Source: Lentibacillus salicampi
GTDB taxonomy: Bacteria > Bacillota > Bacilli > Bacillales > Amphibacillaceae
Assembly: GCF_004565465.1 (NCBI RefSeq)
Contig: NZ_SRHY01000022.1
Coordinates: 1 to 51,568, forward strand
Length of the DNA: 51,568 nucleotides
Direction of reading: 5' to 3'
In this document: positions 26,342 to 34,367 of the stretch, one piece after another
How the letters are laid out: the number at the start of each line of letters is the position of its first letter
How positions within the stretch are numbered: position 1 is the stretch's first letter
Made by a program: the position numbers and the translations under genes
The notes under the pieces: model-generated
The model's input: the letters and a program-made list of their open reading frames with translations, nothing else
Databases searched by the model: none
Told to the model about the DNA's origin: nothing

Positions 26342-26539
26342 ATGAAACTATACAGTGTAGCGCCAAATCAGGATGTAACTGCGTGGATTGTGAAGCTGGA
26401 GGACGTTGCTCCTGCAGGTGAATTCGAGGCAAAAGATGATGCGATTGCGAAGGCCAGAGAATTAGCTAATGAAAATACGCCAAGCAAACTTACCATTTTT
26501 GATGATGAACATAACGTTGAGAAAGAAGAACAATTTTAA
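26342..26539 (+). CDS. DUF2188-like small protein
   Basis: A 65-residue soluble protein. AWIVKLED, then AKDDAIAKARELANENTPSKLTIFDDEHNVEKE fits the DUF2188 pattern (a short strand, an Ala-rich helix and an I/F-x-D-x-x-G-like hairpin). ATG follows AAAGGAGTAAGAAATCAT. Function unknown; such proteins are often stress-linked in Bacilli. Confidence 0.8.
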   Translation: MKLYSVAPNQDVTAWIVKLEDVAPAGEFEAKDDAIAKARELANENTPSKLTIFDDEHNVEKEEQF

Positions 26540-26785
26540 AACTAAGGTGACCCGCACCGGCTGCTACAACATAAAAGTCGGTTCATTAAGTTAAATTTGG
26601 ATGCTAACCTAGTAAGGTATGGAACGAACGAGAAGAAGCAGTCAATGGTCTGCTTCTTCTCGTTTGCTAAGTACCTTTAAGCTCCTCGCCGTTTTCTGAT
26701 CATAACGGTGCCCCCTAGTCCCCAAAGCCATCAGATTGTTTAAGCGTCACATTTGGTTCACTATAGAACTTTTCAGGGAACAGCA
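26540..26785. terminator. Intergenic region with a 15-bp perfect hairpin
   Basis: At 26627-26664 a 15-bp perfect stem AACGAGAAGAAGCAG/CTGCTTCTTCTCGTT surrounds an 8-nt loop. The T tract is missing, but the stem is strong enough to separate the plus-strand DUF2188 gene from the convergent LysR gene. No gene in the region. Confidence 0.6.
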
Positions 26786-27661
26786 CTAACGATACAGCAT
26801 GCCCATAAAGGCCTCTACATTCCGCTTCTTCGCCATGATCGGTGAATAGACACAGGAAAACTGGCGCTTGAACGAATGTCCTTTGATGGTGATTATCGCG
26901 AGGTCGTTGTGCTTCACATTTCGCTCCACCACACTTTTCGATAAAACCGATAAACCCATTCCGTGGATTACCGACTCTTTCACGCCCTGATTGCTGCTAA
27001 TCGTAATCATCGACTTGGACTGTAGACCGTTTGAGCGGAGCACATGGTCAAGATATTTCCTGGTGCCCGATCCTTCCTCCCTTGCAATCCATGTTTCCTG
27101 ATGGAGGTCGTTTATTTCCACCTCCTCTTTTTCGGCAAGCGGATGACTGGCGGATGCCACGACGAACAGTTCATCCTCCATGAACGGCTCGATCTGTAGT
27201 TCCGGATCGTTCGTCTGACCCTCAATCAAACCGATATCGACGTTAAGCCGCCTCACCGACTGGACAACCTCTGCCGTGTTACCGATATCTAAATCAAGGT
27301 CAAGATCCGGGAATTTTTCACGCATCTGCATAAATAGGGAGGGTACAATATACTCACCAATCGTGAAACTCGCGCCGACTTTGAGGGCTCCTTTCACGGC
27401 CTGGTGATGTTCAAGAATGTCTTGGCGTGTCTGTTCATACACGGCAAGAATCTGTTTGGCTCGATCATACAACATTTCACCAGTTGGCGTGATCGTCAGC
27501 TTTTTCGGCCTGCGTATAAACAACTCCGTCTGGAATTCCTCTTCAAGGTTTTTAATATGCAGGCTGACACTCGGCTGCGAAATCCTCAGTTTCGTAGCAG
27601 CCTTCGTAAAATTTTGTTGATCCGCAACCGTAACAAACGTTCTGAGCGCATCATAATACAT
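26786..27661 (-). CDS. LysR family regulator next to YeiH exporter
   Basis: A 291-residue LysR protein. The winged helix is at residues 1-60 (FVTVADQQNFTKAATKLRISQPSVSLHI) and a periplasmic-binding-like effector domain at ~90-290 (LKVGASFTIGEYIVPSLF; IGLIEGQ). ATG directly precedes a 120-bp divergent region shared with the YeiH-type gene. From family knowledge such CysL/YeiE-like regulators control the adjacent exporter in response to a sulfur compound. AT-rich ATTAAT half-sites lie at ~27685-27720. Confidence 0.9.
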   Translation of the reverse strand: MYYDALRTFVTVADQQNFTKAATKLRISQPSVSLHIKNLEEEFQTELFIRRPKKLTITPTGEMLYDRAKQILAVYEQTRQDILEHHQAVKGALKVGASFTIGEYIVPSLFMQMREKFPDLDLDLDIGNTAEVVQSVRRLNVDIGLIEGQTNDPELQIEPFMEDELFVVASASHPLAEKEEVEINDLHQETWIAREEGSGTRKYLDHVLRSNGLQSKSMITISSNQGVKESVIHGMGLSVLSKSVVERNVKHNDLAIITIKGHSFKRQFSCVYSPIMAKKRNVEAFMGMLYR

Positions 27662-27781
27662 CTTTACGTCTCCTTGTTATTAAAAATATTAATCACAACA
27701 ATCATTAATATGTATTTTACTAATAACAATGCCTTCGATAAAGTGAAAAAAGAACATTTTTTAAAAAGGGTGTGTACATCC

Positions 27782-28798
27782 ATGAAACAGTCATTAACTA
27801 AACATCCCGCTGTTTTATTTACCGTGGGGATTCTAATTACGCTTGTGATTGCTTTGATCGCTCAGTTTTTGTCCCAATTGCCATTTCTATCGATTATGGG
27901 TCAGCTGGTGATTGCGATATTGATTGGGATTGCCTGGCGGTCAGCGTTTGGCGTTCCTTCCGGTGTGACGCCGGGTGTGACCTTTTCGAGTAAGAAGTTG
28001 CTGCGATTTGGTATTATCCTGCTCGGCATGCGGCTGAATCTGGTGGACATATATGAAGCCGGCTGGAATGTATTTATGATTGCTGCACTCAATCTAACAT
28101 TTGCCTTTATCGTCGTTTTTGTGATTTCGCGTTGGATGGGTGTTGATAAAAAATTGGGGGTTCTAACAGCAGGTGGTACAGCCATTTGCGGCGCGGCAGC
28201 CATTGTGGCGATTGCCCCACAAGTGAAGGCTAAAGATGACGAGACAGCTGTCGGAGTCGCCACGATTGCCGTACTTGGCACGCTGTTCACGCTCGTCTAT
28301 ACATTTCTTTATTCACTTCTTGACCTGTCCCAGAACGGATTCGGTATTTTTGCCGGTGGAACATTGCATGAAATTGCCCATGTTGTAGCAGCGGCTGCAG
28401 CGGGTGGCGATGAAGCGGTCGACATTGCGGTAATCGTTAAATTGACACGCGTGGCATTGCTTGTCCCGGTCGTCTTGTTGATCGGTTATTTCTTTCGGGG
28501 TGACAATGAGGGAACTGCCAGAAGCAGGTTTTCCTGGTCAACGATACCGTGGTTTATCTTTGGCTTCCTTGCCGTCAGCGCAATTAACTCACTCGGGGTC
28601 GTCCCTCAGCAGGCGGCAGATCAAATCGTCAACCTGGCCTACCTGCTTCTGGCAATGGCCATGGCTGGAATTGGCTTGGGTGTGGATATCGGCACATTCC
28701 GGCGGCTCGGGCTTAAGTCGTTTACAGCTGGCTTAATTGGCTCTGTATTGCTTGCCGTATTCGGCTTTTTGCTCGTATCGGCATTTGGTCTATTTTAA
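27782..28798 (+). CDS. YeiH family putative sulfate exporter
   Basis: A 338-residue membrane protein of PF03601 (Cons_hypoth698) with ~9-10 helices. Marks are GQLVIAILIGIAWR, SKKLLRFGIILLGMRLN, GGTAICGAAAIVAIAP (conserved GGTxICG) and GGTLHEIAHVVAA. ATG 27782 behind AAGGGTGTGTACATCC; earlier GTG starts in frame lack support. Proposed to export sulfate/sulfonate-type anions, mainly by genetic context; substrate unproven. Likely controlled by the divergent LysR protein. Confidence 0.9.
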   Translation: MKQSLTKHPAVLFTVGILITLVIALIAQFLSQLPFLSIMGQLVIAILIGIAWRSAFGVPSGVTPGVTFSSKKLLRFGIILLGMRLNLVDIYEAGWNVFMIAALNLTFAFIVVFVISRWMGVDKKLGVLTAGGTAICGAAAIVAIAPQVKAKDDETAVGVATIAVLGTLFTLVYTFLYSLLDLSQNGFGIFAGGTLHEIAHVVAAAAAGGDEAVDIAVIVKLTRVALLVPVVLLIGYFFRGDNEGTARSRFSWSTIPWFIFGFLAVSAINSLGVVPQQAADQIVNLAYLLLAMAMAGIGLGVDIGTFRRLGLKSFTAGLIGSVLLAVFGFLLVSAFGLF

Positions 28799-28820
28799 TT
28801 CGATAAGTATAAGGTATAAA

Positions 28821-28848
28821 AGCCGGTCAGTCGCTGATCGGCTTTTTG
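28821..28848 (+). terminator. Terminator of YeiH gene
   Basis: Stem AGCCGGTCAG/CTGATCGGCT with loop TCG, followed by TTTTTG. Confidence 0.92.
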
Positions 28849-28881
28849 TATCGTCATAATGTATAGGTTATGGGTGACCTT

Positions 28882-29119
28882 ATAAGAAAAGCGCAGGGCG
28901 CCTTGTTCGCCCACGAAAAGCTTGAGCAAGCATTTGTAGTGGCGGTTTTTGCTACGTAAAATGATTGCTTAAGACCTTGAGGGGACAGGCGCTGGCCGGC
29001 TAAGTTCGGCACGTCCTGTGCCAACGCCGGCACGAGTACGTCCTGTACGTCGAAGCTGGCCATGGCTATTGCTGACAAAGAGCTTCATATAGCCGAAAAT
29101 TTTATACATTCTTATCTTT
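28882..29119 (-). repeat. Dispersed ~238-bp intergenic repeat, copy B (inverted)
   Basis: Reverse-complement partner of 7252-7489, nearly identical throughout (shared blocks GCCGGCGTTGGCACAGGACG and GCCGAACTTAGCCGGCCAGC read on the minus strand). Between terminators of two unrelated genes. A frame in this copy (AMASFDVQDVLVPALAQDVP) is not open in copy A, so it is treated as spurious. Confidence 0.9.
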
Positions 29120-29130
29120 TAAGAAAAACT

Positions 29131-29169
29131 ACTCATTCACTAAAGAACGAGTGAATGCGAGTTTTTTTA
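29131..29169. terminator. Bidirectional stem-loop beside repeat B
   Basis: ACTCATTCACT/AGTGAATG(CG)AGT stem with an 8-nt loop, TTTTTTT on the plus side and AAAAA on the other. Insulates the des promoter from repeat B. Confidence 0.8.
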
Positions 29170-29208
29170 ATGAGTTATAGAATCATCTGCCTCGGTTTTT
29201 TCAAAATA

Positions 29209-29287
29209 TATGACATTTGTCATAGTCACAACTTGACGTTTATGACTTCTACAGCTCGTTTGTTTTCGCTACCATGTAGACTAGGAT
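29209..29287 (+). promoter_or_regulatory. des promoter with candidate DesR operator
   Basis: A perfect 16-bp dyad TATGACA-TT-TGTCATA (29209-29224) lies upstream of a possible promoter TTGTTT (29260-29265), 16-nt spacer, TAGGAT (29282-29287). A partial second half-site (TTTATGAC) is at ~29239-29246. The position upstream of -35 fits activation by phosphorylated DesR. Operator identity is inferred from context. Confidence 0.6.
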
Positions 29288-29323
29288 GATTGACGAAAAA
29301 TCACACCACCCGAGGAGGCCGTT

Positions 29324-30358
29324 ATGAGTAAACAAAAACAAGCCAATTTAAAAAAGCGTGTCGCAGCCTTTGCGACTCCGGATAAGAAAGCAAGTATCCA
29401 ACAGCTTATTAATACGATTCTGCCGTTTTTTCTGATTTGGTTTCTGGCCTACCAGAGTTTGTCGGTATCGATTTGGCTGACACTTGCACTGGCGGTTGTG
29501 GCGTCAGGATTTGTTGTTCGGATCTTTATTATTTTTCATGACTGTACACATGGTTCTTTTTTCAAAAACCCCAAGGCAAACCGGATTGTTGGGACGATTA
29601 CGGGGATCATGACACTGTTTGCTTTTGAAAAATGGAAGCGAAGTCACGCCATTCATCATGCCACCAGCAGTAACTTGGACAAACGCGGCACCGGCGACGT
29701 GTGGGTAATGACAGTCGATGAATACGCTGCCGCTTCTTTTTGGGGCAGGCTGGTTTACCGGCTTTACCGGAACCCACTTGTCATGTTCGGATTGGGTCCG
29801 TTCTACCTGTTTCTCCTATCGAATCGTTTTAACCGTAAAGGAGCGAAACGGAAGGAGCGGTTGAACACGTATCTCATCAATGCTTCCGTTGTCGCGATTT
29901 ATGGAGTGTTAATCTGGGCGATCGGTTGGCAGGCGTTTCTTATCATACAAATGCCGATTATCTTTATAGCAGGTTCACTGGGCATTTGGCTGTTTTATGT
30001 CCAGCATCAGTTTGAGGATTCCTACTTTGAAAATGAAGACGAATGGGATTTTGTTAAAGCTGCTGTGGATGGCAGCTCCTATTACAAGCTGCCGACAGTC
30101 ATGCAATGGATCACGGGCAGTATCGGGTTCCATCATGTACATCATTTAAGTCCAAGAGTTCCAAATTATCATTTGGAAAAAGCGCACGAATCCACGCCTC
30201 CATTAAAAAAGGCAACAACGATCACGTTAGTGTCCAGTTTAAAATCGATTCGTTTCCGGTTGTATGATGAAGCGAGCAAGTCGTTTGTAAGCTTTAAAGA
30301 GGTGAAAGAACTGCTGCGCAAAAGGCAACAGATCGGGACACGTTTTCAGGAAAATTAA
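29324..30358 (+). CDS. des: Membrane phospholipid acyl-lipid desaturase
   Basis: A 344-residue integral membrane di-iron desaturase that introduces a double bond into existing phospholipid acyl chains (delta-5 in B. subtilis) to restore fluidity in the cold. The three histidine boxes are intact: HDCTH at 72-76, HAIHH at 108-112 and HHVHH near 270. Four to six membrane helices lie between. The full length is close to the B. subtilis enzyme (352). ATG behind CGAGGAGGCCGTT. It is followed by a terminator and then desK-desR, the same order as in B. subtilis. Confidence 0.95.
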   Translation: MSKQKQANLKKRVAAFATPDKKASIQQLINTILPFFLIWFLAYQSLSVSIWLTLALAVVASGFVVRIFIIFHDCTHGSFFKNPKANRIVGTITGIMTLFAFEKWKRSHAIHHATSSNLDKRGTGDVWVMTVDEYAAASFWGRLVYRLYRNPLVMFGLGPFYLFLLSNRFNRKGAKRKERLNTYLINASVVAIYGVLIWAIGWQAFLIIQMPIIFIAGSLGIWLFYVQHQFEDSYFENEDEWDFVKAAVDGSSYYKLPTVMQWITGSIGFHHVHHLSPRVPNYHLEKAHESTPPLKKATTITLVSSLKSIRFRLYDEASKSFVSFKEVKELLRKRQQIGTRFQEN

Positions 30359-30372
30359 ATTCATTCGCGAAA

Positions 30373-30407
30373 GGCCCTCTTTGATTGTATAGGAGGGTCC
30401 TGTTTTT
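30373..30407 (+). terminator. Terminator between des and desK
   Basis: Stem GGCCCTC/GAGGGTCC then TGTTTTTT. Separates the inducible des transcript from the sensor genes. Confidence 0.88.
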
Positions 30408-30443
30408 TGATATAATTAATGGAGCATGAAAGGAGGGGCTGGT

Positions 30444-31580
30444 ATGCAGAAATGGTATCATATCATTCCGAAAAACACGGGGCTTAGTATCTATGCGTGG
30501 ATTATATTTTGTGTTTTGCCTTTTTATTTCATCTTCCGGACCTCCAGTGCATGGGAAATTGTCTTCGGTATTTTAATGATATTGCTGTTTTTCACGGCAT
30601 ACCGCGTGTCGTTCCTTTCAAAAAGCTGGACGGTTTATTTGTCAGTCAGTATTGAAATGGTCATCAGCATTGTGATGACAGTATTTTTAGGCTATGTCTA
30701 CTTTGCATTATTTTTGGCATTTTATATTGGAAATTTACAGCATAAAATTCGGTTTATGACACTTTATATGATCAATCTTGTCACGACTGCGGCTGCTGTT
30801 ACGATTGGCTTTTTCACCCAAAGTGAAATCTTCATGGCGCAGCTTCCGTTTATTACCTTCAGTGTCATCGGTGTGATTTTGCTGCCCATCACGCTTTATC
30901 ACCGTAACAAGCAGGAAAGACTGGAAAGCGAATTAAGAGACGCCAACCAGAAGCTCTCCCGGATGGCCGTCCTGGAAGAACGTCAGCGTATTGCCCGTGA
31001 TCTGCATGACACACTGGGGCAAAAGCTCTCCCTCATTGGATTGAAAAGTGATTTGGCAGGCAAGTTAGTTGAAGTGAAGCCTGATAAAGCAACGAGTGAG
31101 ATTGAGGATATCCACCAAACAGCCCGAACAGCATTAAAGGAAGTCCGTGAGATGGTCTCCGATATGAAAGGCTCAAAACTAAGCGATGAAGTCACCCGTG
31201 TCCGCCAAGTGTTGACAGCTGCCCGAATCGAATTTCATTTGGAAGGGGACCCGAAGCTTAAACACACATCACTATTGGTGGAAAATGTCTTAAGTATGTG
31301 TTTAAAGGAAGCTGTCACAAATGTCGTCAAGCATAGCCGCGCTGCTGCCTGCCATGTTACGATCAAACAAACACCGGAAGAGGCGCTGATACAGGTGCAG
31401 GATAATGGGATCGGGATGACGAAAAGTAACAATTGGTATTCAGAAAATGGCCTTCAGGGAATCAAAGAACGGCTGGAATTTGTGAATGGCCGTCTGGCGA
31501 TTGAATCGGGGAGTGGTACAACCCTTACCATTCGGGTGCCAAGTGTTCTAATTCGAACGGAACAGGAGGGCTTGTCGTGA
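30444..31580 (+). CDS. desK: Thermosensor histidine kinase DesK
   Basis: A 378-residue sensor kinase. Residues ~14-155 form four to five membrane helices, the thickness-sensing part. A coiled-coil linker (~160-180) leads to the HisKA_3 helix with the phospho-acceptor in RDLHDTLGQKLS at His188, the same number as in B. subtilis. The HATPase domain has EAVTNVVKHSRA (N box), DNGIGM and GLQGIKERLEF. ATG 30444 follows AAAGGAGGGGCTGGT. It phosphorylates or dephosphorylates DesR according to membrane order. Overlaps desR by 4 bp. Confidence 0.95.
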   Translation: MQKWYHIIPKNTGLSIYAWIIFCVLPFYFIFRTSSAWEIVFGILMILLFFTAYRVSFLSKSWTVYLSVSIEMVISIVMTVFLGYVYFALFLAFYIGNLQHKIRFMTLYMINLVTTAAAVTIGFFTQSEIFMAQLPFITFSVIGVILLPITLYHRNKQERLESELRDANQKLSRMAVLEERQRIARDLHDTLGQKLSLIGLKSDLAGKLVEVKPDKATSEIEDIHQTARTALKEVREMVSDMKGSKLSDEVTRVRQVLTAARIEFHLEGDPKLKHTSLLVENVLSMCLKEAVTNVVKHSRAAACHVTIKQTPEEALIQVQDNGIGMTKSNNWYSENGLQGIKERLEFVNGRLAIESGSGTTLTIRVPSVLIRTEQEGLS

Positions 31581-32176
31581 TAAGCGTTGTGATTGCGGAA
31601 GATCAAAGTATGCTGCTTGGTGCACTGGGGTCGTTGCTTGATCTGGAAGCAGATATGACGGTCGTCGGTAAAGCAAGAAATGGTGTGGAGGCCCTGACGC
31701 TGGTCGAGCGGTACAAGCCTGACATTTGTATTATGGATATTGAAATGCCTTTGAAAAGCGGACTCGATGCTGCGGAAGTATTAAAGGATCATCCCTGCAA
31801 AGTAATTGTTTTAACAACCTTTGCCCGTACAGGCTATTTTGAACGCGCACGAAAGGCCGGGGTTAGTGGTTATTTATTGAAAGACAGCCCCAGCGAGGAA
31901 TTGGCAAGTTCAATTCGGACAATTATGGACGGTAGACGTATTTATGCTCCTGAACTGGTCGATATGGTCTATGACAACGAGAACCCGCTGACTGAAAGAG
32001 AAAAGCAGGTGATTAAACTAATTGCAGACGGGAAAAATACACAAGAAATTGCGAACGGGCTTTATTTAACAAATGGTACTGTCCGTAATTATGTTTCGGT
32101 CATCCTCGATAAGCTGGAAGTAACGAACCGGATCGAAGCCATTTCAAAAGTTAAGGAAAAAGGCTGGTTTAAGTAG
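31577..32176 (+). CDS. desR: Response regulator DesR
   Basis: A 199-residue NarL/FixJ-type regulator. The receiver domain has acidic pocket EDQ (8-10), phospho-acceptor Asp54 in IMDIEMP and Lys in LLKDSPS; Asp54 is the site known for B. subtilis DesR. The C-terminal LuxR helix-turn-helix is LTEREKQVIKLIADGKNTQE onward (~137-195). GTG start overlaps the desK stop (GTGA), behind GGAGGG. Activates des when phosphorylated. Confidence 0.95.
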   Translation: MISVVIAEDQSMLLGALGSLLDLEADMTVVGKARNGVEALTLVERYKPDICIMDIEMPLKSGLDAAEVLKDHPCKVIVLTTFARTGYFERARKAGVSGYLLKDSPSEELASSIRTIMDGRRIYAPELVDMVYDNENPLTEREKQVIKLIADGKNTQEIANGLYLTNGTVRNYVSVILDKLEVTNRIEAISKVKEKGWFK

Positions 32177-32234
32177 CCCTGCATAGACAATGCCCCTCAT
32201 TCAAAAGCTAGCCAATGAAAGGGGTGCAGACAAC

Positions 32235-32369
32235 ATGCCGAACAAGAACAACCAATTCAAGGAAAATAAAAATCATGGTGAGCATCGAAACGGCCGCAAA
32301 AGCCAATATAAAAACAGCAGTACCCATGGCAGGCAATTAAATGAGTATGTCGATCAAAAAGATGATTGA
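32235..32369 (+). CDS. Small hydrophilic protein, 44 aa
   Basis: ATG 32235 behind GAAAGGGG opens a 44-codon frame, extremely rich in N, K, Q, H and G with one Cys-free, disordered-looking chain (NQFKENKNHGEHRNGRKSQY). The composition resembles small spore or stress proteins, but I cannot name a family. It is preceded by a GCCCCTCATT/AATGAAAGGGG-type hairpin after desR and followed by a strong terminator, so it looks like a genuine transcription unit end. Confidence 0.6.
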   Translation: MPNKNNQFKENKNHGEHRNGRKSQYKNSSTHGRQLNEYVDQKDD

Positions 32370-32384
32370 AGGACGGCTAAATGG

Positions 32385-32418
32385 AAAGCAGTGTGGTAAC
32401 AAGTCACACTGCTTTTTT
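32385..32418 (+). terminator. Terminator after small 44-aa gene
   Basis: 10-bp stem AAGCAGTGTG/CACACTGCTT with a 9-nt loop followed by TTTTT. Confidence 0.92.
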
Positions 32419-32509
32419 ATGGATGGAATTTGGGACAAATATGGATGATATCGTTTGGCACCTGCAAAAGTTGCGTGCCGATTGCCCCCGCCGCAAGTTT
32501 TATTGTGTG

Positions 32510-32773
32510 AACATCGACGGTAGAAGCTCGAACATCAACGGCCGCGACGAGAACATCAAAGGTGGAAGCCCGAATATCGACGGTGGTGGAAAGAACATCG
32601 AGGGTAGAGACAGAAACATCAACGGTAACGACGCCAATATCGAGGGTAGGAGCCGGAACATCAACGGCAACGACACCAACATCGAGGGTAGGAGCCGGAA
32701 CATCAACGGTAACGACGCCAATATCGAGGGTAGGAGCCGGAATATCAACGGCCGCGAGCCAAACATAAACGAG
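32510..32773. repeat. 21-nt tandem satellite, 12.5 units
   Basis: Twelve exact-period 21-nt units plus a partial thirteenth, each beginning AACATC or AATATC followed by RRCGGT-type sequence. In one plus frame every unit encodes Asn-Ile-x-Gly-x-x-x (e.g. NIEGRSR, NINGNDA). Units 5-10 alternate as a 42-nt higher-order repeat. All frames stay open because 21 is divisible by three and no unit has a stop. A 150-codon frame (32381-32833) covers the block but begins inside the preceding terminator without a ribosome site. I treat it as a non-coding satellite. Confidence 0.85.
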
Positions 32774-32907
32774 CCAGGCGGTGGGAACTGGGTATCGAAA
32801 CTGGAACCCGGGCAAGCACAAAAGAACCGTTAATTTTTCATGGATTTATCGTTTCAGGGGATACTAAACTTTGTCGCAAAAAATTCGTATGAAAGGATGA
32901 ATCGGTC

Positions 32908-33648
32908 ATGAAAAACTTGTTTACCCTGATAGCACTAGCCCTGATGCTGTTTACAAGTGTGTCGTCTGTATCCGCTTTTTACAAAGGGTTTGCTGAGGAC
33001 TTGCACGAACAAGAAGCAGAGAGGGATGACAATAACGAGACGTACCACCAAATTTTCCTAATGATCGAGGCAAAGGAATTTGGGATTGCAACAGAAGGCA
33101 AGGATAACGAGCAACTGGCCAAAGAGGTTGCTGAGGCAAAAATAAAGCAAGCTGCAGAGGAAAAGGGAATCGAAACGGATGACAAAGACGTCAAAGAGCT
33201 TGCCAAAGAAGTCCACCATGCTGAAGTGAAGGAAAAAGCCGAGGAACTGGGCATCAAGCAGAAAGGAAAAGACCCCCAGATGCTTGCTGAGGATGTTTAT
33301 GAGGAGATATTGAAGCAGAAGGCGGATGAATTGGGAGTCGACATAGAAGGCAAAAAAGTACAAGATCTAAAGCAAGCCGTTATTAAAGCTTCGATTAAAC
33401 ATGAGGCGGATACATTAGGCATTGCAACAGAAGACAAGGATTTCCCGGAACTGAGAAAGGCCATTCATGAACAGAAAACGATTCAAACAGCTGAGGCATT
33501 AGGGATTGAAACGGAAAGTAAAGGTTCTGCAAAATTGTTCGATGAGATTATGACGACTCACGCTGAAGAGGCCAAGGAACAGAATCTGTATCCGTTTGAA
33601 AATAAGCAAGAAATGTTCTTTAAGGGTCATCACATGATGAAAAAATAA
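32908..33648 (+). CDS. Secreted protein with six ~28-residue helical repeats
   Basis: A 246-residue exported protein: signal peptide ~1-23 (LFTLIALALMLFTSVSSVSA), then a charged linker and from ~52 six repeats of ~28 residues with the pattern A-x-x-x-G-I-x-T-x-x-K-D-x-x-x-L-A-K-E-V/I (EFGIATEGKDNEQLAKEV; EKGIETDDKDVKELAKEV; ELGIKQKGKDPQMLAEDV; ELGVDIEGKKVQDLKQAV; TLGIATEDKDFPELRKAI; ALGIETESKGSAKLFDEI). Each is probably a helix-turn-helix as in DUF2680/SAP-like repeats. The tail is FFKGHHMMKK. ATG behind GAAAGGATGAATCGGTC. Function unknown; cell-wall associated by inference. Confidence 0.85.
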   Translation: MKNLFTLIALALMLFTSVSSVSAFYKGFAEDLHEQEAERDDNNETYHQIFLMIEAKEFGIATEGKDNEQLAKEVAEAKIKQAAEEKGIETDDKDVKELAKEVHHAEVKEKAEELGIKQKGKDPQMLAEDVYEEILKQKADELGVDIEGKKVQDLKQAVIKASIKHEADTLGIATEDKDFPELRKAIHEQKTIQTAEALGIETESKGSAKLFDEIMTTHAEEAKEQNLYPFENKQEMFFKGHHMMKK

Positions 33649-33660
33649 GACAATCCAAAA

Positions 33661-33693
33661 AATCCCGTGTCACCTAAAAAGTGGTACGGGATT
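33661..33693 (+). terminator. Stem-loop after the repeat protein
   Basis: 8-bp stem AATCCCGT/ACGGGATT with an inner CACC...GGT(G) pairing. No T tract, so moderate. Confidence 0.5.
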
Positions 33694-33746
33694 ACATGTG
33701 TCCAAGGAACGCGTGAATGCAGGTTGTTCTAATTTGTAGCTCGCCT

Positions 33747-33981
33747 CTAATTATTCGCCAGTTCATCCCGGTCACTCGCACGTGGCGGCTCCTTCATCCA
33801 GCCATGGTCAATCAGGAGGTTTGCACGATTTTCCGAATATTTCATAAGGCCTGTACATCAGGATCTACAGCCGTTTGTAAAAAATATTCAGAATACATAT
33901 GGAAGCTGTATCGTTTTGATAGGAAGTCCAGACTTGTGACAGTTCAGCGGATGTCAGTTTAACAGTGGGTTCATTTCCCAT
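33747..33981 (-). pseudogene. DUF3231-type remnant, internally deleted and frameshifted
   Basis: ATG 33981 with GGAGGAATCGAACC upstream gives VKLTSAELSQVWTSYQNDTA, like the N-terminus of DUF3231 (spore-coat-like) proteins, stopping at ICILNIFYKRL. Other frames continue VDPDVQA and then LMKYSENRANLLIDHGWMKE ending PPRASDRDELANN, the usual C-terminus. The ~100-residue middle is absent. A decayed copy. Confidence 0.6.
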
Positions 33982-34367
33982 GGTTCGATTCCTCCAGAAA
34001 AATGTCTCTGCATTGTTTGTTCTGTAGCTTAAAATATTCGTAATCAAAGGATTTAGGGTTCCGGTTGTGAAGTAGATATATTATAATACAAAAAAAGCAG
34101 ATGTTTTAACGGACACCAAGTGGTCTATAATAATATGTCGAAACCATAATGGGTTTGGATAATATGCTATACGAACTCGATAGATCATCTCATAAAAAAG
34201 GCAGAAAAGTTGTCATGATGCTGTCTATTTGGAATAATATTAATATCTAAACGGAGTATCAGCACCCGTTATCCCACATTTGAACATATTGGTTTATTTG
34301 TAGGCCTGGTGGGATTCTTAAGGATATTTACACTGGGACAAAATCTAAACTTGAAGGAGTGGACCGG
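33982..34367. other. Intergenic region without recognised gene
   Basis: AT-rich; a 28-codon frame at ~34163 has no ribosome site. The end carries GAAGGAG for yhfK. Nothing else supported. Confidence 0.4.

Noticed and set aside
28854..29078. 74-codon minus-strand frame in repeat copy B
   Set aside because: The frame is broken in the near-identical copy A, so conservation is of the DNA, not of a peptide.
32381..32833. 150-codon protein covering the 21-nt satellite
   Set aside because: The start lies inside a strong terminator without a ribosome site; openness follows from a stop-free unit of period 21.
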